In this document: one piece after another, positions 1 through 11,203 of the stretch
How positions within the stretch are numbered: the first letter of the stretch is position 1
Layout of the letters: every line of letters begins with the position of its first letter
Translations under genes and position numbers: made by a program
NCBI RefSeq assembly: GCF_027943255.1
Contig: NW_026562179.1
Coordinates: forward strand, 5,086,501-5,150,500
DNA: 64,000 nucleotides
Direction: 5' to 3'
DNA from: Anastrepha obliqua
Taxonomy: Eukaryota; Arthropoda; Insecta; Diptera; Tephritidae
The notes under the pieces: model-generated
The model's input: the letters and a program-made list of their open reading frames with translations, nothing else
Database searches by the model: none
Told to the model about the DNA's origin: nothing

Positions 1-1278
1 AATGCGCCCAATACGCCGTCGCATACCCCTGCAACTGCAAAGGACGCAAACACAGAATGGGAAACCAATGCATCTCCGCGACAAGAGTTTATTCTCAAAA
101 TGCGAGCTGAAGAAGAGGAAGCCGTAGAGAAATGTTTGAGAGTGCTTAGGAAGATGAAAGCAGTTATATTGAAGAGTAGGAATACCTCCACGGAAATAAA
201 GACCAGAGTCTCAGAGCTTGACGAACTGTTCGACGTCATGAAAAACTGCAGAAGAGGTTGGATCCGAGCTGAGAAAGCCGGTAAAGGTCGTCTCTTGCCG
301 GACACATCCACGAAAGAAATCGGAGGTGACACCCCCGTAACAGCTCGAAAAACAAGTGTTTTTCAGGAGAGTACTCCTTTAACCGCAAAACGGAATGCAC
401 CAAGTCCTGCCGCACCCGACTCTTCGAAGAAACTAAGAGTTCGAGAGCCTGATAAATGGCAAGTGGTAAGCCGGCAAAAATCTAGGCCCAATACCGTGCC
501 AAAAGGAAACGATCGAGCACAGAACGACGGAGCAAGGAAGGCTAAAGCGAGCCAAAAGAAGAATGAACAAGCACCAAAACCAAAATCGGAGGCTGTGTTG
601 GTAAAGCCGGTAGAGGGCCACAGTTATGCTGAAATCCTCAAAAGCATCCGAGAAAAGACCATGCGAGACGAAACCACAACGGTGAAAAGCATAAGAAGAA
701 CCAAAACAGGCGCTCTTTTACTTGAGTTAGAAAAGGGGGAAACAGTTAAAGCTGATTTTTTGAAAGAACTAGAGGAAACCGTAAAAGCGGTCGGTTCCAT
801 TACAACCCTCAGACCAACTTCAACTGTAGAGATCAGAGACTTGGATGCCGTCTCGGAGAAGAAGGAAGTTGATGACGCTGTGAGAAAAATGCTAGCTGGC
901 ACTAATGAAAATATCGATGTTAGGATCACAAAACCTAATCAACGACAACAAGTACGGGCTTATGTTACTCTCGCTATTGAAAGCGCAGAAAAGCTGCTCA
1001 AGCAAACGAGTATCAAAATCGGATGGAATAGTGCAAGGATGAGAGCTAGCACATCTCTGAAGCGCTGCTACCGGTGCTTCGGTGTCGGACACCTTCAATC
1101 AAACTGTAAAGGACCAGACAGAAGCGGAAAAGATATATGCATCCGATGTGGAGAAGCTGGGCACAAAATGAAAGAGCCCAAATGCTGCCTATGCACTGAT
1201 GCCAATCGCAGCGAGACAAAGCATATGCCAGGCTCGGGCAAATGCCCGATGACAAAAGAACGTGCCAAGACAAGATAA
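1..1278 (+). CDS. ORF1 (gag-like nucleic-acid-binding protein) of R1-clade element, partial
   Basis: The frame is open from base 1 to the TAA at 1276-1278. The first ATG in the window is at 100, but the frame upstream of it is also open, so the true start probably lies outside. The first two thirds are Lys/Glu-rich and low in complexity. The C-terminal third has CCHC-type knuckles: CYRCFGVGHLQSNC at about residue 323 counted from base 100, then CIRCGEAGHK and CCLC. Such proteins coat the element RNA and help target-primed reverse transcription. This ORF is undamaged within the window, in contrast to ORF2 directly downstream. Confidence 0.8.
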   Translation, partial: NAPNTPSHTPATAKDANTEWETNASPRQEFILKMRAEEEEAVEKCLRVLRKMKAVILKSRNTSTEIKTRVSELDELFDVMKNCRRGWIRAEKAGKGRLLPDTSTKEIGGDTPVTARKTSVFQESTPLTAKRNAPSPAAPDSSKKLRVREPDKWQVVSRQKSRPNTVPKGNDRAQNDGARKAKASQKKNEQAPKPKSEAVLVKPVEGHSYAEILKSIREKTMRDETTTVKSIRRTKTGALLLELEKGETVKADFLKELEETVKAVGSITTLRPTSTVEIRDLDAVSEKKEVDDAVRKMLAGTNENIDVRITKPNQRQQVRAYVTLAIESAEKLLKQTSIKIGWNSARMRASTSLKRCYRCFGVGHLQSNCKGPDRSGKDICIRCGEAGHKMKEPKCCLCTDANRSETKHMPGSGKCPMTKERAKTR

Positions 1279-1281
1279 AAT

Positions 1282-4200
1282 ATGATTACACTTCAAGCAA
1301 ATATGCACAGGAGTAAAAACGCAGACCTGCTAATGGAGCAGATGGTCTTAGAAAAAGGAGTTCAAGCAGTATTGATAAGCGAACAATACGCTCAATCCGA
1401 GAAAGCTTGGATCGAAGACGAGTCGGGAACTGCCGCCATCTGGCTGCCTAGGGGCACAAATTTCGTAATAATCGCAAAAGGATCAGGCGATGGTTTCCTC
1501 TACGTTCAAAACAGCCAATTCACAATGATAAGCTGTTATCTTACACCGAACGACAATATAGAAGAATTCACCCGGAAACTGGAAAGTATTGAAGACAAAG
1601 CCCTTAGTTTAGAGGGACGACTAATAATAGCTGGAGACTTCAACTCAAAAGCAACCGAATGGGGCTCGGCGACAACGAACTCAAGAGGTAGACGAGTGCT
1701 AGACATGGCAGCCAGGCTAGGTTTAGTGGTGCTCAACACAGGAACGACTACGTACTGAAAGCCAGGTTGCGAAGGCACAACACATCGACATAACCCTAGC
1801 ATCGGAAAGCATAGTCAGCTTACCTAAAGACTGGAGAGTCCTGGAAGAATACAATGGGAGTAGCCATCAATACATCACGTTTTGCATTGAAATGGAAAAC
1901 CAAAAAGTGCGTGAAAATCGAAATAAAAGTACACGCAAATGGAACATAAACAAGCTAAATCCAGCGACGATCCTTGCAACTATTGACGAAAATAAAACGA
2001 CGATCTGTACGAATAGTACAGTAAAAACGATAGGTTGCAATGCATCTATGCCTAAAATAGATAAGAACAAAAAAAGAAATGCTGTATACTGGTGGACACA
2101 TGAGATCGCAGAACTTAGAGATATGTGCATCCATAAGCGTAGAAAGTATACTAGAGCCAGAAGATTGGGCCCGGCGATACCGGAATCCGAAGAATACAAA
2201 AAGAGCAGAAAAAATTGAGGAAAGCCGTAAGCCAAAGCAAAAAAGACAAATGGGAAGAGCTACGAAACGATCTAAACAATAACCCATGGGGGCTGGGCTA
2301 CAAAATCGTTATGAAAAAGCTAGGAGCCAAATCCCCTGCTGCTGATATGGAAAAGTGGTAAGCAAAATAGTCGACACACTCTTCCCAACACACTGTGCTG
2401 AGAGGGAAGAACTCGAGCATGAAGCAACGGAACCTGTCCCATTCACAGAAGAAGAACTAATAGATGCTGCAAAAGCAATGAAATGCAATAAAGAGCCAGG
2501 ACCTGATGGCATAGTTGCAGAAATATTGAAACTATTGGCAATCGAACGCCCTCTTTTACTGCTAAACATGTACAACGCATGCTTAAAAGAAGGAATTTTT
2601 CCAGAAATATGGAAAAAACAAAAACTGGTACTAATCAGTAGGGGCAAGGGAGACCCAACATTAGCGTCCTCTTATAGACCGTTATGTATGCTGGATAGCG
2701 CAGGAAAACTCTTTGAGAAACTGATAAAGCATAGGCTTAGCGAAGCCGTAGAGAACAGTGGCGGCCTCTCCGACAGGCAGCATGGTTTTACAAGTGGCAG
2801 ATCCACCTTAGGAGCCATCCAAGATGTAATAGCTAGCGTAGAACATGCCCAGGTGGGTAATCGATACTCCAAACGCTTAGTATTACTAGCCACATTGGAT
2901 ATTAGAAATGCTTTCAACAGTTTAAGCCTTAAAGGTAACATTCAAGATCCCGAATAATCTATTGAAGATTATTCGTAGCTATCTCAGCAATCGCGTGCTC
3001 TTATACGAAACGCGAGAAGGGTGTAAGACTAAACAAATAACAGCAGGTGCGGCTCAAGGATCAATACTTGGACCTGAACTCTGGAATATAAGCTATGATG
3101 AAATCCTTCGAATAGAGATGCCTGAGGATGTGCATTTAGTGGGATACGCAGATGACATTGCAGCTGTAATAATCGCCCAAAACACCGACGAAGCCAAAAG
3201 AAAGTTAAATCAGGTGATGATCCGAGTCCAGACATGGCTTGAAGACCATGGATTAAAGCTGGCCACAGAGAAAACAGAGCTAATCCTTCTAACGAACAGA
3301 CGTATCCCATTAGAAGTAGACATACAAGTACTTGATGCCACTTTATCCACAAAAAGAGTGGTCAAGTACCTAGGAGTGCAATTAGACACAAGGCTAACCT
3401 ACTGGGCGCATGTAACCCATGCTGCCACAAGAGCTGCCAAAGTAAGCGGCATGTTAAGTATGCTCATGGCAAACCTTGGAGGTCCAACGCAGAACAAGCG
3501 CAAACTTTTAATGGACACGACGAACTCTATTCTCTTATACGGATGCGAAATATGGGCAGATTCGCTTAAGGTGCAATGCCGGCGGAAAATTCTGCAATCT
3601 GTGCAACGCACCTGTGCTCTCAGAGTGGCTTCGTCATACAGAACAGTATCTGAAGCAGCGGTGTTAGTTATCAGCGGAACCATCCCTATAGATATTCTAG
3701 CACAAGAGCGTAAACGGAGATGGGAGGCAAAAAACACAGGAATCCCAGTACCATACTTCTCCGATAATAGAGTTCAAACACTCACACTTTGGCAGGTAAG
3801 ATGGAACTCTGAAAGGTATGGTAGATGGACAGCGAGGCTAATACCCGATCTAAAAAAGTGGGTAGAAAGAAAGCACGGTGAGGTTAACTATTACCTCACA
3901 CAGTTTTTGTCCGGACATGGGTCCTTTCGTAAGTATCTGTGGCGAATGGGAAAAGTGAGCCAACCAAACTGCATATATGGAGATACTGAGTATGATGATG
4001 CGGAACACACCTTCTTTAAATGCGAGAAGTGGAACGTAGAGAGAACAGGTCTGCAGCGAGCTATTGGTGTATTTACACCTGAAGAAATTTTCGAGAAAAT
4101 GATGATAGACGAAGAAAAATGGAATGCCGTCGCAAATTTTGTGGAGGATATTATCCGAAAAAAGAAGCGCGAAATGGAAAGCTATGCTGAAGAGCATTGA
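1282..4200 (+). pseudogene. ORF2 (APE endonuclease + reverse transcriptase) of R1-clade element, frameshifted
   Basis: The start ATG at 1282 lies three bases after the ORF1 stop. The endonuclease domain occupies 1282 to about 1860, with a GDFNSKATEWGS motif near 1635 typical of APE-type nucleases. The frame breaks near 1757, again near 2212, near 2355 and near 2940, and is then open from 2962 to 4200. RT motifs include GPDGI near 2500, GAAQGSILGPELW near 3050 and GYADDIAAV with the catalytic YADD at about 3144. The C-terminus carries C-x-H-type residues (CIYGDTEYDDAEHTFFKC, about 3970). No RNase H domain is evident, as usual in R1. The copy is non-functional. Confidence 0.85.
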
Positions 4201-4441
4201 GCATAGGCTTCTCAAAACAGGCGACCCTGGACGCAGGGTGAGTAAGTAAGTGTCCTTCTTAGGACGCCTTCTTGGCCCTCTACCTCGAAGCAATGCGGAA
4301 GCAGTCCCGGGGTGGAGGGAAAAATCCAAGAGAAGAGGAGGGATATTTTTAGTGGAATCACCACACACGTAGTAGCGACGGTTACTATATGGTGCGAAGG
4401 CATTTTTAACCCAACCTCGCCGCAAAAAAAAAAAAAAAAAC

Positions 4442-5150
4442 TCTGACTAAGTTTGACTTCAGTCGTCATGATGGCAGATTAAGAGCTCGTTTTAAGCGCT
4501 GCCCGCTTCTCGGAGCTTGCTGCCCCTTCCGGTTTGTTTATTTGTTCTGATTTTTGGTTTTTTGTTGTTGTTTGATGATGCGTTCATAGTTGGTCCCACG
4601 AGTGTCGGTGCAGAGATGTCCACCTGTGCATAGCTCCGAACTACACAGGCAAGGCTAGTTATTACGGAGGGCGCCAGGTATCCGTAAGCTCACGTTCACG
4701 ACTGGGCTATATTTCAAAAGGGCCCGCAGCCAGGCTGATCCTCGGCACGGGTCGCATGACACCTTGATCCGGCCTTTTGCCTCACACCATAGTAAGACTC
4801 CTTTTAAAAATGCTGTACTATTAAGGAGTAACGAACACTTGTCCGTGAAGTCTTACCTTAGCTAGCTACCTCTCAACTGTGGGCAGAGTGAGAACTGTGG
4901 TACCTATTACCAGTCGGCACCCTCGGGGAGGGTTAAGTGGAGGGGTTTTTAGAGTTTACCAGAAGACCGGTGATTTTAAACTTGAAAATTACTTTGGGAG
5001 GTGTATGTATATATGTATGCACCAATCCCTCCGAAATACAAACCGAATTGAAAACTTACTTAGAAACCCAATGGATAAGGTTCAATAGCAGTACAAATTC
5101 CATTAGAACGAAAGCAATTAATGGATTGCTTATTGTTATTGAATCATGAT
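4442..5150. other. Unassigned sequence after the R1 poly(A); GC-richer, leader-like
   Basis: No coding signal with recognisable motifs is seen. The stretch 4560-4960 is richer in G+C than the surroundings and reads like a retrotransposon untranslated leader. A 23-base string at about 4743 (starting GGCACGGGT) recurs with two mismatches near 55890, in the 5' region of the LOA element there. Two short overlapping open frames at 4879-5149 have no recognisable domain. It may be a 5'-UTR remnant of another non-LTR element, but that is only a guess. Confidence 0.3.
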
Positions 5151-5162
5151 TATCACCAAAAA

Positions 5163-5277
5163 GAGAAATATCGGTTCCAGTCGCCAAAAAATGTCTTATG
5201 AAAACGGGAAATTTCGTTCCCGGTCACCAACGAATGTCTAATGAAAACGAGAAATCTCGTTACCTGGCGTCAATGTG
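5163..5277. repeat. Degenerate 43-bp tandem repeat, about 2.7 units
   Basis: Units begin at 5163, 5206 and 5249 and share the pattern GAGAAAT-TCG-TTCC, then GTCGCCAA, then ATGTCT-ATGAAAAC. The third unit is incomplete. No function is visible. Confidence 0.6.
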
Positions 5278-5559
5278 TTAAATGCATTATCAAATTTATT
5301 TCGAAATATCCACATAAAAAATTAATTTTATAAACCATGCATTTACATCAAGGGTTAGTTTGCCACAAATTACTTTTTAAAGTATAATAACATCTACCAT
5401 CCATATTTATGTGGGAGAAAAAAGTTATGAGTTGCCTCATAACACAGCTTATATGCACATATACATATAAAAAATTCAAAAGCAAATAGACAAACATATG
5501 CAAACAAATTCCTAACATACAATACAACAGAAAATCTCGAAGCCATTACTTTTTGTTTT

Positions 5560-6075
5560 CTGATAACAGGTAAATAATTAATCAGTGTATTACTTGACGT
5601 ATGAGTATGTAGTTCTCTAATTGAAAAAAAAGTTCACAAAAACATATGTATAAAACCGGAAAGTTAGAAACTTGCTCTGAAAGAGGTGTGCGACTTATTC
5701 GGACATACATTCAGCCTTCGGATGAAGCCCAAAGTGCCAAATATTTTATATTGAAGCTTCTGCGAACTGTTCAGTGCTGTCCATAACAACAGCACAATGC
5801 TGTGCATATGAATGCGCGTAGGATACCTTGGTCATTTTTTGCGAATCGTAATATTTTTTTCTGTGGCAAGTCCATGCGGTCGCATAAATTTATATTTAAT
5901 ATATAATAATGTATATATAAAAAAATATTTGCATATACAATCTTCCTGTGTGTTTGAATCATTTCTCTATGAATATTATTAATTGTATATGATTTAAGAA
6001 TTTAAAATAAAACCAATGTATCCTCATCATCCTTACCGAATTTTTATTAATATATAATTAGTGACGACAAGTTGT
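5560..6075 (+). repeat. Dispersed repeat, copy 1 (partner at 28290-28745)
   Basis: This stretch matches 28290-28745 in the same orientation with many small gaps. Shared blocks include CATATG-ATA around 5645, GTTAGAAACTTGCTCTGAAA, the GCTGTGGCAAGT-like block at about 5860, TGAATCATTTCTCTATGA at about 5957, and AAAATAAAACCAATGTATC at about 6003. Part of the same sequence also occurs inverted at 26899-27100. It has no coding capacity. It is probably a non-autonomous or 3'-terminal part of a larger element, since the partner copy abuts a mariner relic. Confidence 0.7.
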
Positions 6076-6108
6076 TAATACAGACATATAATATTTATAT
6101 ATATAATT

Positions 6109-6413
6109 GGCGCGTACACCCTTTTTGGGTGTTTGGCCGAGCTCCTCCTCCCATTTGTGGTGTGCGTCTTGATGTTGTTCCACAAATGGAGGGGCCTACA
6201 GTTTCAAGCCGACTCCAAACGGCAGATTTCTTATGAGAAGCTTTTCTGATGGCCGAAATACAATCGGAGGTTTGCCATTGCCCGCCGTGGGGCGACCGCT
6301 ATTAGAAAAATGTTTTTCTTAATTTTGGTGTTTCACTGAGATTCGAACCTTCGTTCTCACTGTGAATTCCGAATGGTAGTCACGCACCAACCTACTCGGC
6401 TACGGCGGCCGAG
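6109..6413 (-). mobile_element. tRNA-derived SINE, minus strand
   Basis: Read on the minus strand, the element begins with a tRNA-like head containing an A box (TAGCCGAGTAGG, complement of 6391-6402) and a B box (GGTTCGAATCTC, complement of 6338-6349), the internal promoter of RNA polymerase III. A tRNA-unrelated body of about 230 bp follows and ends at GCGCC next to an AT-rich stretch at 6060-6108. I recognise the body as a very common tephritid repeat, but this is from memory and not tested. The cloverleaf is not intact enough to call a tRNA gene. Confidence 0.8.
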
Positions 6414-7179
6414 ATGGGAGATATATTTTTTGAAACAAACGCCCGGGTTATTACTTAAAAAAGAAACTCGAAGTTGAAGGATGCTGTATTTTGCTTTACT
6501 GATACTTCCTATTACCAGTTTTCGTTTGTAAAGAATCATACATAATATCCTTTCAGGGCATCCTTTTTACAGAAGTTTAGAAATTTTCCCTCATTGGAAA
6601 ATACAGCACTTTTAGTACCTATTTGTTGATGAAAGTTGCCTGGGAAAGGGGCAAAGTTATTATCCGTGTTTGTGATATCAGTGGTTTTTATTCCATGGGT
6701 TACATTCATACCATTGCATAGATATATAATAACTCGATACATTTTTACTCGAGTTATTTATTGCTCAGGGCAGGGACGCCGGCTGTATGAGATGTCGATA
6801 ATTTTCAAAATCTTAGGTTGGTAGAGCTTGATAAAATTATTTAAAAAGGCACTAATTTTCTTAAAAACGAGGGCTACTTTCCCTATTTTCTTTCTTCAAC
6901 GTTGGTACCATCATTCCTTGAGCTGATATAGCTATTTGGAATTTAGGACTTCCTCTTGTTATGGTCTTCGATACCTGAATCACAACAGAAAACGCATACA
7001 CGTATAGTATAGCTACAATTATACAAATCCTAATTAAATCACTGCATGTGGAACGGAATAAAAAAGTTCGCGAACTTTAGATGGAAGCAAAACTTTTAAT
7101 GAACTTTTCAATAAATCATTATTATTATTTATTAGATTATGTATTCGCGCTCAATATAAACGTAATATTGATAATATAA
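6414..7179. other. No recognisable feature
   Basis: The stretch is AT-rich with only short open frames (60-70 codons at 6536-6824 on both strands) that show no domain motif and no codon bias I can defend. The last bases before 7180 form the left TAA flank of the next element. Confidence 0.4.
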
Positions 7180-9396
7180 CACTGCGTTACAAAAACGAAC
7201 TTTTTTTCTGTCCTATGAACCAAATATATTGTACTTTTTCGGAAAGGGGAGAAAAAATAAAAATACACGTGTATCGGCGATTTTCATGTACACGTCACAA
7301 TTTTTTTTTTTATGTATAAAATATAGAGCTCGTAGTCCGCCTGTGTGAAAAACTTTAGATCAATTTTTAACCCTTTTTCCGTGATCCAATCGCGCTGAAT
7401 TTCTGCAGGCAGACTCGTGGAAATGTTTTTATTATGAAAAATCAAAAAAAAAAATTTTATCAATTCTCAGATTTTCTTTTTTTTTCTAAATTTTCGGTAT
7501 AACTTGAAGGGACTCCAAATTTTTAAACAACTTATTAACCTTTAATTTATTGTTTCATACAACACACTCTGTGCCGTTTGTGTGTTTGTTACAGTTCCGG
7601 AAGTTCCGATCATCTGACAGTTACGCTACTAGGAGACGTATACTTTGACAATTGTTTTAAGCTCAGTTGCGCGAAAACGTCTTTGTGTATATTTCATCTT
7701 ACGAAAAATGTAGTGCCCGACTCGAAATAACTTTTGTTACGTTTGTGGCTTATTCGCACCAAGTAAAAATTTTAAAAATATTACGAAAACAGTGGTTAAT
7801 TCGTTTCAGAAAATATTCAAGACTGCTTATGTTCCTTACTTGTGGTATACTCCGGAAGTCGTGTGCGACTATTGCTATAGAAATTTATGCAAGTTTACTT
7901 ATGGAAGGTCAACAATAAAGTACTCTGTACCAACAATTTGGCTATCACGTACGGAGCACTGCCGTGAACTGTGTTACTTTTGCGTAACTTTTACTCAAAC
8001 TAAAAGGTACCAATACTTTCGCCGCAAGAAAATTCGCTACGCTAATGTAGAATCGGTTATTCCAGCGGTTCTGTACTCACCAGAAGAACGTAAAGCGGCT
8101 TCAATGGAGATTTTTGATGATGTTCCCGAATTAAGGGATGGAGAACCAACAGTAGCACCAACAATGCTATCAACATTTCTTGCATCGAATGCGAGATGCG
8201 GAGAACCAGAAGTATCGGAATTTATACCAACACCCAGTGAACTTGGGACTGCAGTGCCGCATTTAGTAACGCAAGCCGACTTCAATGACCTTGCACGAGA
8301 AGGAAATTTGTCAAAGAGAACAGCCGAACTCTTTGCATCACGCTTTAAGCAGTGGAATATAGTGGCGGCTGATTTTAAATTAACAGCCGCTCGTGATCGA
8401 CGTAGCAATATTCCATATGACGCAAAATTTTTCCGAAACTGAGCGGCGCAAAGATTCATACAGGTATTTTTTTTACGAAGGCTTTTAGTAACTTTATTTT
8501 TTTAATGATGTTTTTAATTTAATGTGTTTTCAGTGATCCGTAGATAAAAAAAATAGTTGCATGTTATGAATTTTCATCAAAATTGAATGCTATCGAACAA
8601 CGTGCATGGAAAGGCACAGTTGCCATTATTGAGCAGTTTCTTGGCAACAAACGAGCTGACAATTATAAAAATATTGTTGCAGAAATGATTTCGGCATATG
8701 GCGAAATGGGCATATTAAGTCGCTAAAGATCCATGTCCTTCACAATCATTTAGATTGTTTCCCTGGTGATTTAGGAGCTTGTAGCGATGAACATGGCGAA
8801 AGGTTCCATCAGGACATTGCGGCTATTGAAAAGCGCTTTAAAGGACAAGACATTACGCCTATGCTTGGCGAATACTGTTGGTCTATTTGTCGCGATTCTG
8901 ACACAAATGCTTACAATGGCAAAAATAAAAGGCCTAAGTTTCTTTAGAAGCATTCAAATTTTTAATGTAACAATTTTTAATTTCAATATAATAAAATTAA
9001 TAAAAAAAATCGGGGTTTTATATCTCTATTGTAATGGGGAGTGAAATACCTTTCTTTTGATACCCACATCGGCATATCTCATGCAATTTTTTTTTTTAAT
9101 TTCGAACAGGTGGCAACCCTGTGAAACATTGTCAGTGGCAACACCTAGGTGAAAAGTCTAGAAATGTGATACACTATCTGTGTGCCCAATTTCATTCAAA
9201 TCCGTTAAGCTAATCCTGAGATCGTGTGGCTATACAGATATGCATACAAGAATTGCTCGTTTAAATTTATAAAATACAAAAACAAAAAAATAGTGACGTG
9301 TACATGAATATCGCCGATACACGTGTATTTTTATTTTTTATCCCCTCTCCAAAAAAGTATATTTGGTTCATAGGACAGAATGTGTGTAACGCGGTG
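7180..9396 (+). mobile_element. TIR transposon resembling the CMC/Chapaev group, degenerate
   Basis: Inverted termini of about 120 bp run 7180-7303 and 9289-9396. Both start with CAC (CACTGCGTTACA on the left, CACCGCGTTACA on the right) and share TTCTGTCCTATGAACCAAA and AATACACGTGTATCGGCGA. The flanks are TAA (7177-7179) and TAA (9397-9399), a 3-bp target duplication. CAC termini with 3-bp duplications are known for Chapaev-type elements, which is why I lean to that group. Between the termini lies a broken plus-strand gene. At 2.2 kb it is shorter than autonomous members would need, consistent with an internal deletion seen in the protein. Confidence 0.7.
7711..8945 (+). pseudogene. Transposase relic of the 7180-9396 element
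   Basis: The N-terminal part (7711-8442) has paired cysteines (FCYVCG, then CDYC about 50 residues later, then LCYFC), a probable zinc-binding region. An in-frame ATG at 7708 is followed at once by TAG, so the original start is lost or mutated. After a stop at 8440 there is a GT-AG interval (8464-8533) that could be an intron. The C-terminal part (8600-8945) contains LGNKRADNYKNIVAEM and SDEHGERFHQDI followed by GEYCW. I recognise this pattern from a widespread insect transposon-linked ORF usually annotated as uncharacterised. The central few hundred residues expected between the halves are missing. Confidence 0.65.
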
Positions 9397-9399
9397 TAA

Positions 9400-10292
9400 T
9401 GTATTTCGTATCTACTCACTCTTAAGAAACGTCCGCGCGCATTCTCTTTTAAATCTAAATAGTATCGTCTATTATCATAATCATCATTTCTGATTTCAGT
9501 TCTCCATCTTCGTGGGGGTTATCAGCATTTGGTTTCCCTGCGAGTTTGACTGGTGTTGCGTAAAATGTATGTTTTCTTATGATATTATAACGAGTATATG
9601 TATATATGAAAACCCTTACCATATATATAATAAATATATATACCTATATAATTTTTCATTTAAAAGGCTATTCAAAATGAATGTCAACATATTTAACACA
9701 TTTGAGATATAGTAATCCTTGCTTAATTGGTTGACGCAACAAAATAATGAAGCATGGTTAAATTTTCACTTGAATCATTCATCAGATTGGGTACTTTAAA
9801 CCCCAACTTGGACCCCACTTTCATATATGTTAATTTTTAGTGTTCACAAAAAAAATTAAATATGTACATGTAAGTTATTAAAGAACCTCAAGTACATATC
9901 TGCATATTGCGTATATAAGTAAGTTTAAAAAAAAATTGTTTGTGAAAAGTCTTTATTTTTCCATCGGAATTTACAGTTTCGACTATTTGTTTGGCCAGTA
10001 GATATTCGATCTAAGCAAGTGGTAATCAGAAAAGGATAGGGGCTAATAAATATCACAAGCGAGGCATAACTTTTTATCTGACATTATACAAGTGGCTTTA
10101 TCTGGCTGTGACGAACAATTTTTAAGGTAAAAAATTAATACCTGGCATCCTGTCTCCCATCCTATAATTGAATTGAATTCAAAGTGCCCCTTTTTCCGGT
10201 GTGACTTCCTTGTGGTATCCTTTTTGTAACAGTCAAACATCTTTTGAGAAACACTATTGGAGTTACAGTACAGTTGTCGCTACATGTAAATA
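9400..10292. other. AT-rich interval with a faint mariner scrap
   Basis: Most of this interval shows nothing. On the minus strand at about 9990-10060 a translation reads SDYHLLRS with a preceding Tyr/Pro context, which resembles the third catalytic Asp region of mariner transposases (usually SDYHLFRS). Stops interrupt it on both sides. It is too short to classify further. Confidence 0.35.
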
Positions 10293-11201
10293 CAGGGTAG
10301 GCCATTTAAAGCGGGCCCATCGGGCAACCCTATAACTTTTGACAGGAACGTCAGATCGACTAATGACATAGCGCGTTGGAAGCGTCAGTCCAAGACAATT
10401 TTTACCATGGAGCAGTACACTCCAAAAGAACGCGCTGAAATAATTCAGCTTTACATCCAAAATAACTTCTCAATTGTGAAAACTCAACGTGCGTTTAAAA
10501 AAAAAAATAAAGTTAAAAGTGCGCCATCCAAAAGCACTTTACAGCGTTTATACGCAAAATTTATTAACCACGGTAGTCTCAGCAATACCAGCCACGCATC
10601 CAGACAACGTACACGACGTTCAGCTGAAAATATCGAGGCTGTACGAGCCAGTGTTGAGGAGGCTCCGCGAACATCGAGTTATCGTCGTTCTCAGGAATTA
10701 GGCATCGCCAGGACAACACTCAGGCGCATGGAAGGCTACTGGTTCCAACAGGACGGGGCTACATGCCACACTTCACGCGCTACAATCGATTTTTTGAAGC
10801 CATTGTTCCCTGGAAGGTTGATTTCGAAAAATGGTGATTTTCCGTGGCCACCGAGATCACCAGATTTGACGCCACCGGACTTTTATTTGTGGGGTTATCT
10901 GAAATCCAAGGTATACATCAACAAGCCAAGGACTCTAACTCAACTTAAAAACAATATCCGACGCGAAATCGCCGCCATACCGGCCGAAATATTGGCCAAA
11001 ACGATGGAAAACGCCGAAAAAAGGACACATTTGGCCATCAAGGCCAGAGGCAAACATTTGAAGGATATCATTTTCAAAAACTAGCTGGAACAAATCTCCT
11101 TGAATCAAAATAAATGATTTTTCACATCAACACAAAAAAAAATGTTTTTTTCAATGTTTTTTTTCAGAAACAAATGGGCCCGCTTTAAATGGCCTACCCT
11201 G
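10293..11201 (+). mobile_element. Mariner-superfamily element with internal deletion
   Basis: TIRs of 28 bp (10293-10320 and 11174-11201) start CAGGGTAGGCC and end GCGGGCCCAT, with TA on both sides (10291-10292 and 11202-11203), the duplication typical of Tc1/mariner. The element is 909 bp, about two thirds of a full copy. The central part of its transposase gene is missing, so it would depend on a transposase supplied from elsewhere. Confidence 0.85.
10407..11084 (+). pseudogene. Transposase of mariner superfamily, in-frame internal deletion
   Basis: The 225-residue frame starts at the ATG at 10407. Residues 1 to about 107 form an N-terminal helix-turn-helix region of the DUF4817 type (YTPKERAEIIQLYIQNN). 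At about residue 108 the sequence jumps to YWFQQDGATCHT, which holds the second catalytic Asp, followed by PPRSPDLTPPDFYLWG with the third. The segment with the first catalytic Asp is gone, yet the frame stays open, so a catalytically dead DNA-binding protein could still be made. Full-length relatives are about 350 residues. A related N-terminal domain is present at 22224-22589. Confidence 0.8.
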
Positions 11202-11203
11202 TA

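Larger units (their letters stand above)
1..4441 (+). mobile_element. R1-clade non-LTR retrotransposon, 5' end outside window
   Basis: This is a two-ORF retrotransposon. ORF1 (gag-like, zinc knuckles) is followed after three bases by ORF2 (endonuclease, then reverse transcriptase, then a C-terminal Cys/His motif), and the element ends in a run of about 18 A residues at 4424-4441. This order and the EN/RT sequence style fit the R1 clade (R1, TRAS, SART, Waldo). The left edge is not seen because ORF1 is still open at base 1. ORF2 carries at least four frame breaks, so the copy is dead. No 28S rDNA flank is visible downstream, so it is not in the classical R1 site. Confidence 0.85.

Noticed and set aside
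6338..6413. A tRNA gene on the minus strand
   Set aside because: A and B boxes are present but the arms do not pair into a cloverleaf and a 230-bp body follows; this is a SINE head.
9990..10240. Full mariner gene on the minus strand
   Set aside because: Only one motif (SDYHLLRS) is readable and stops surround it.
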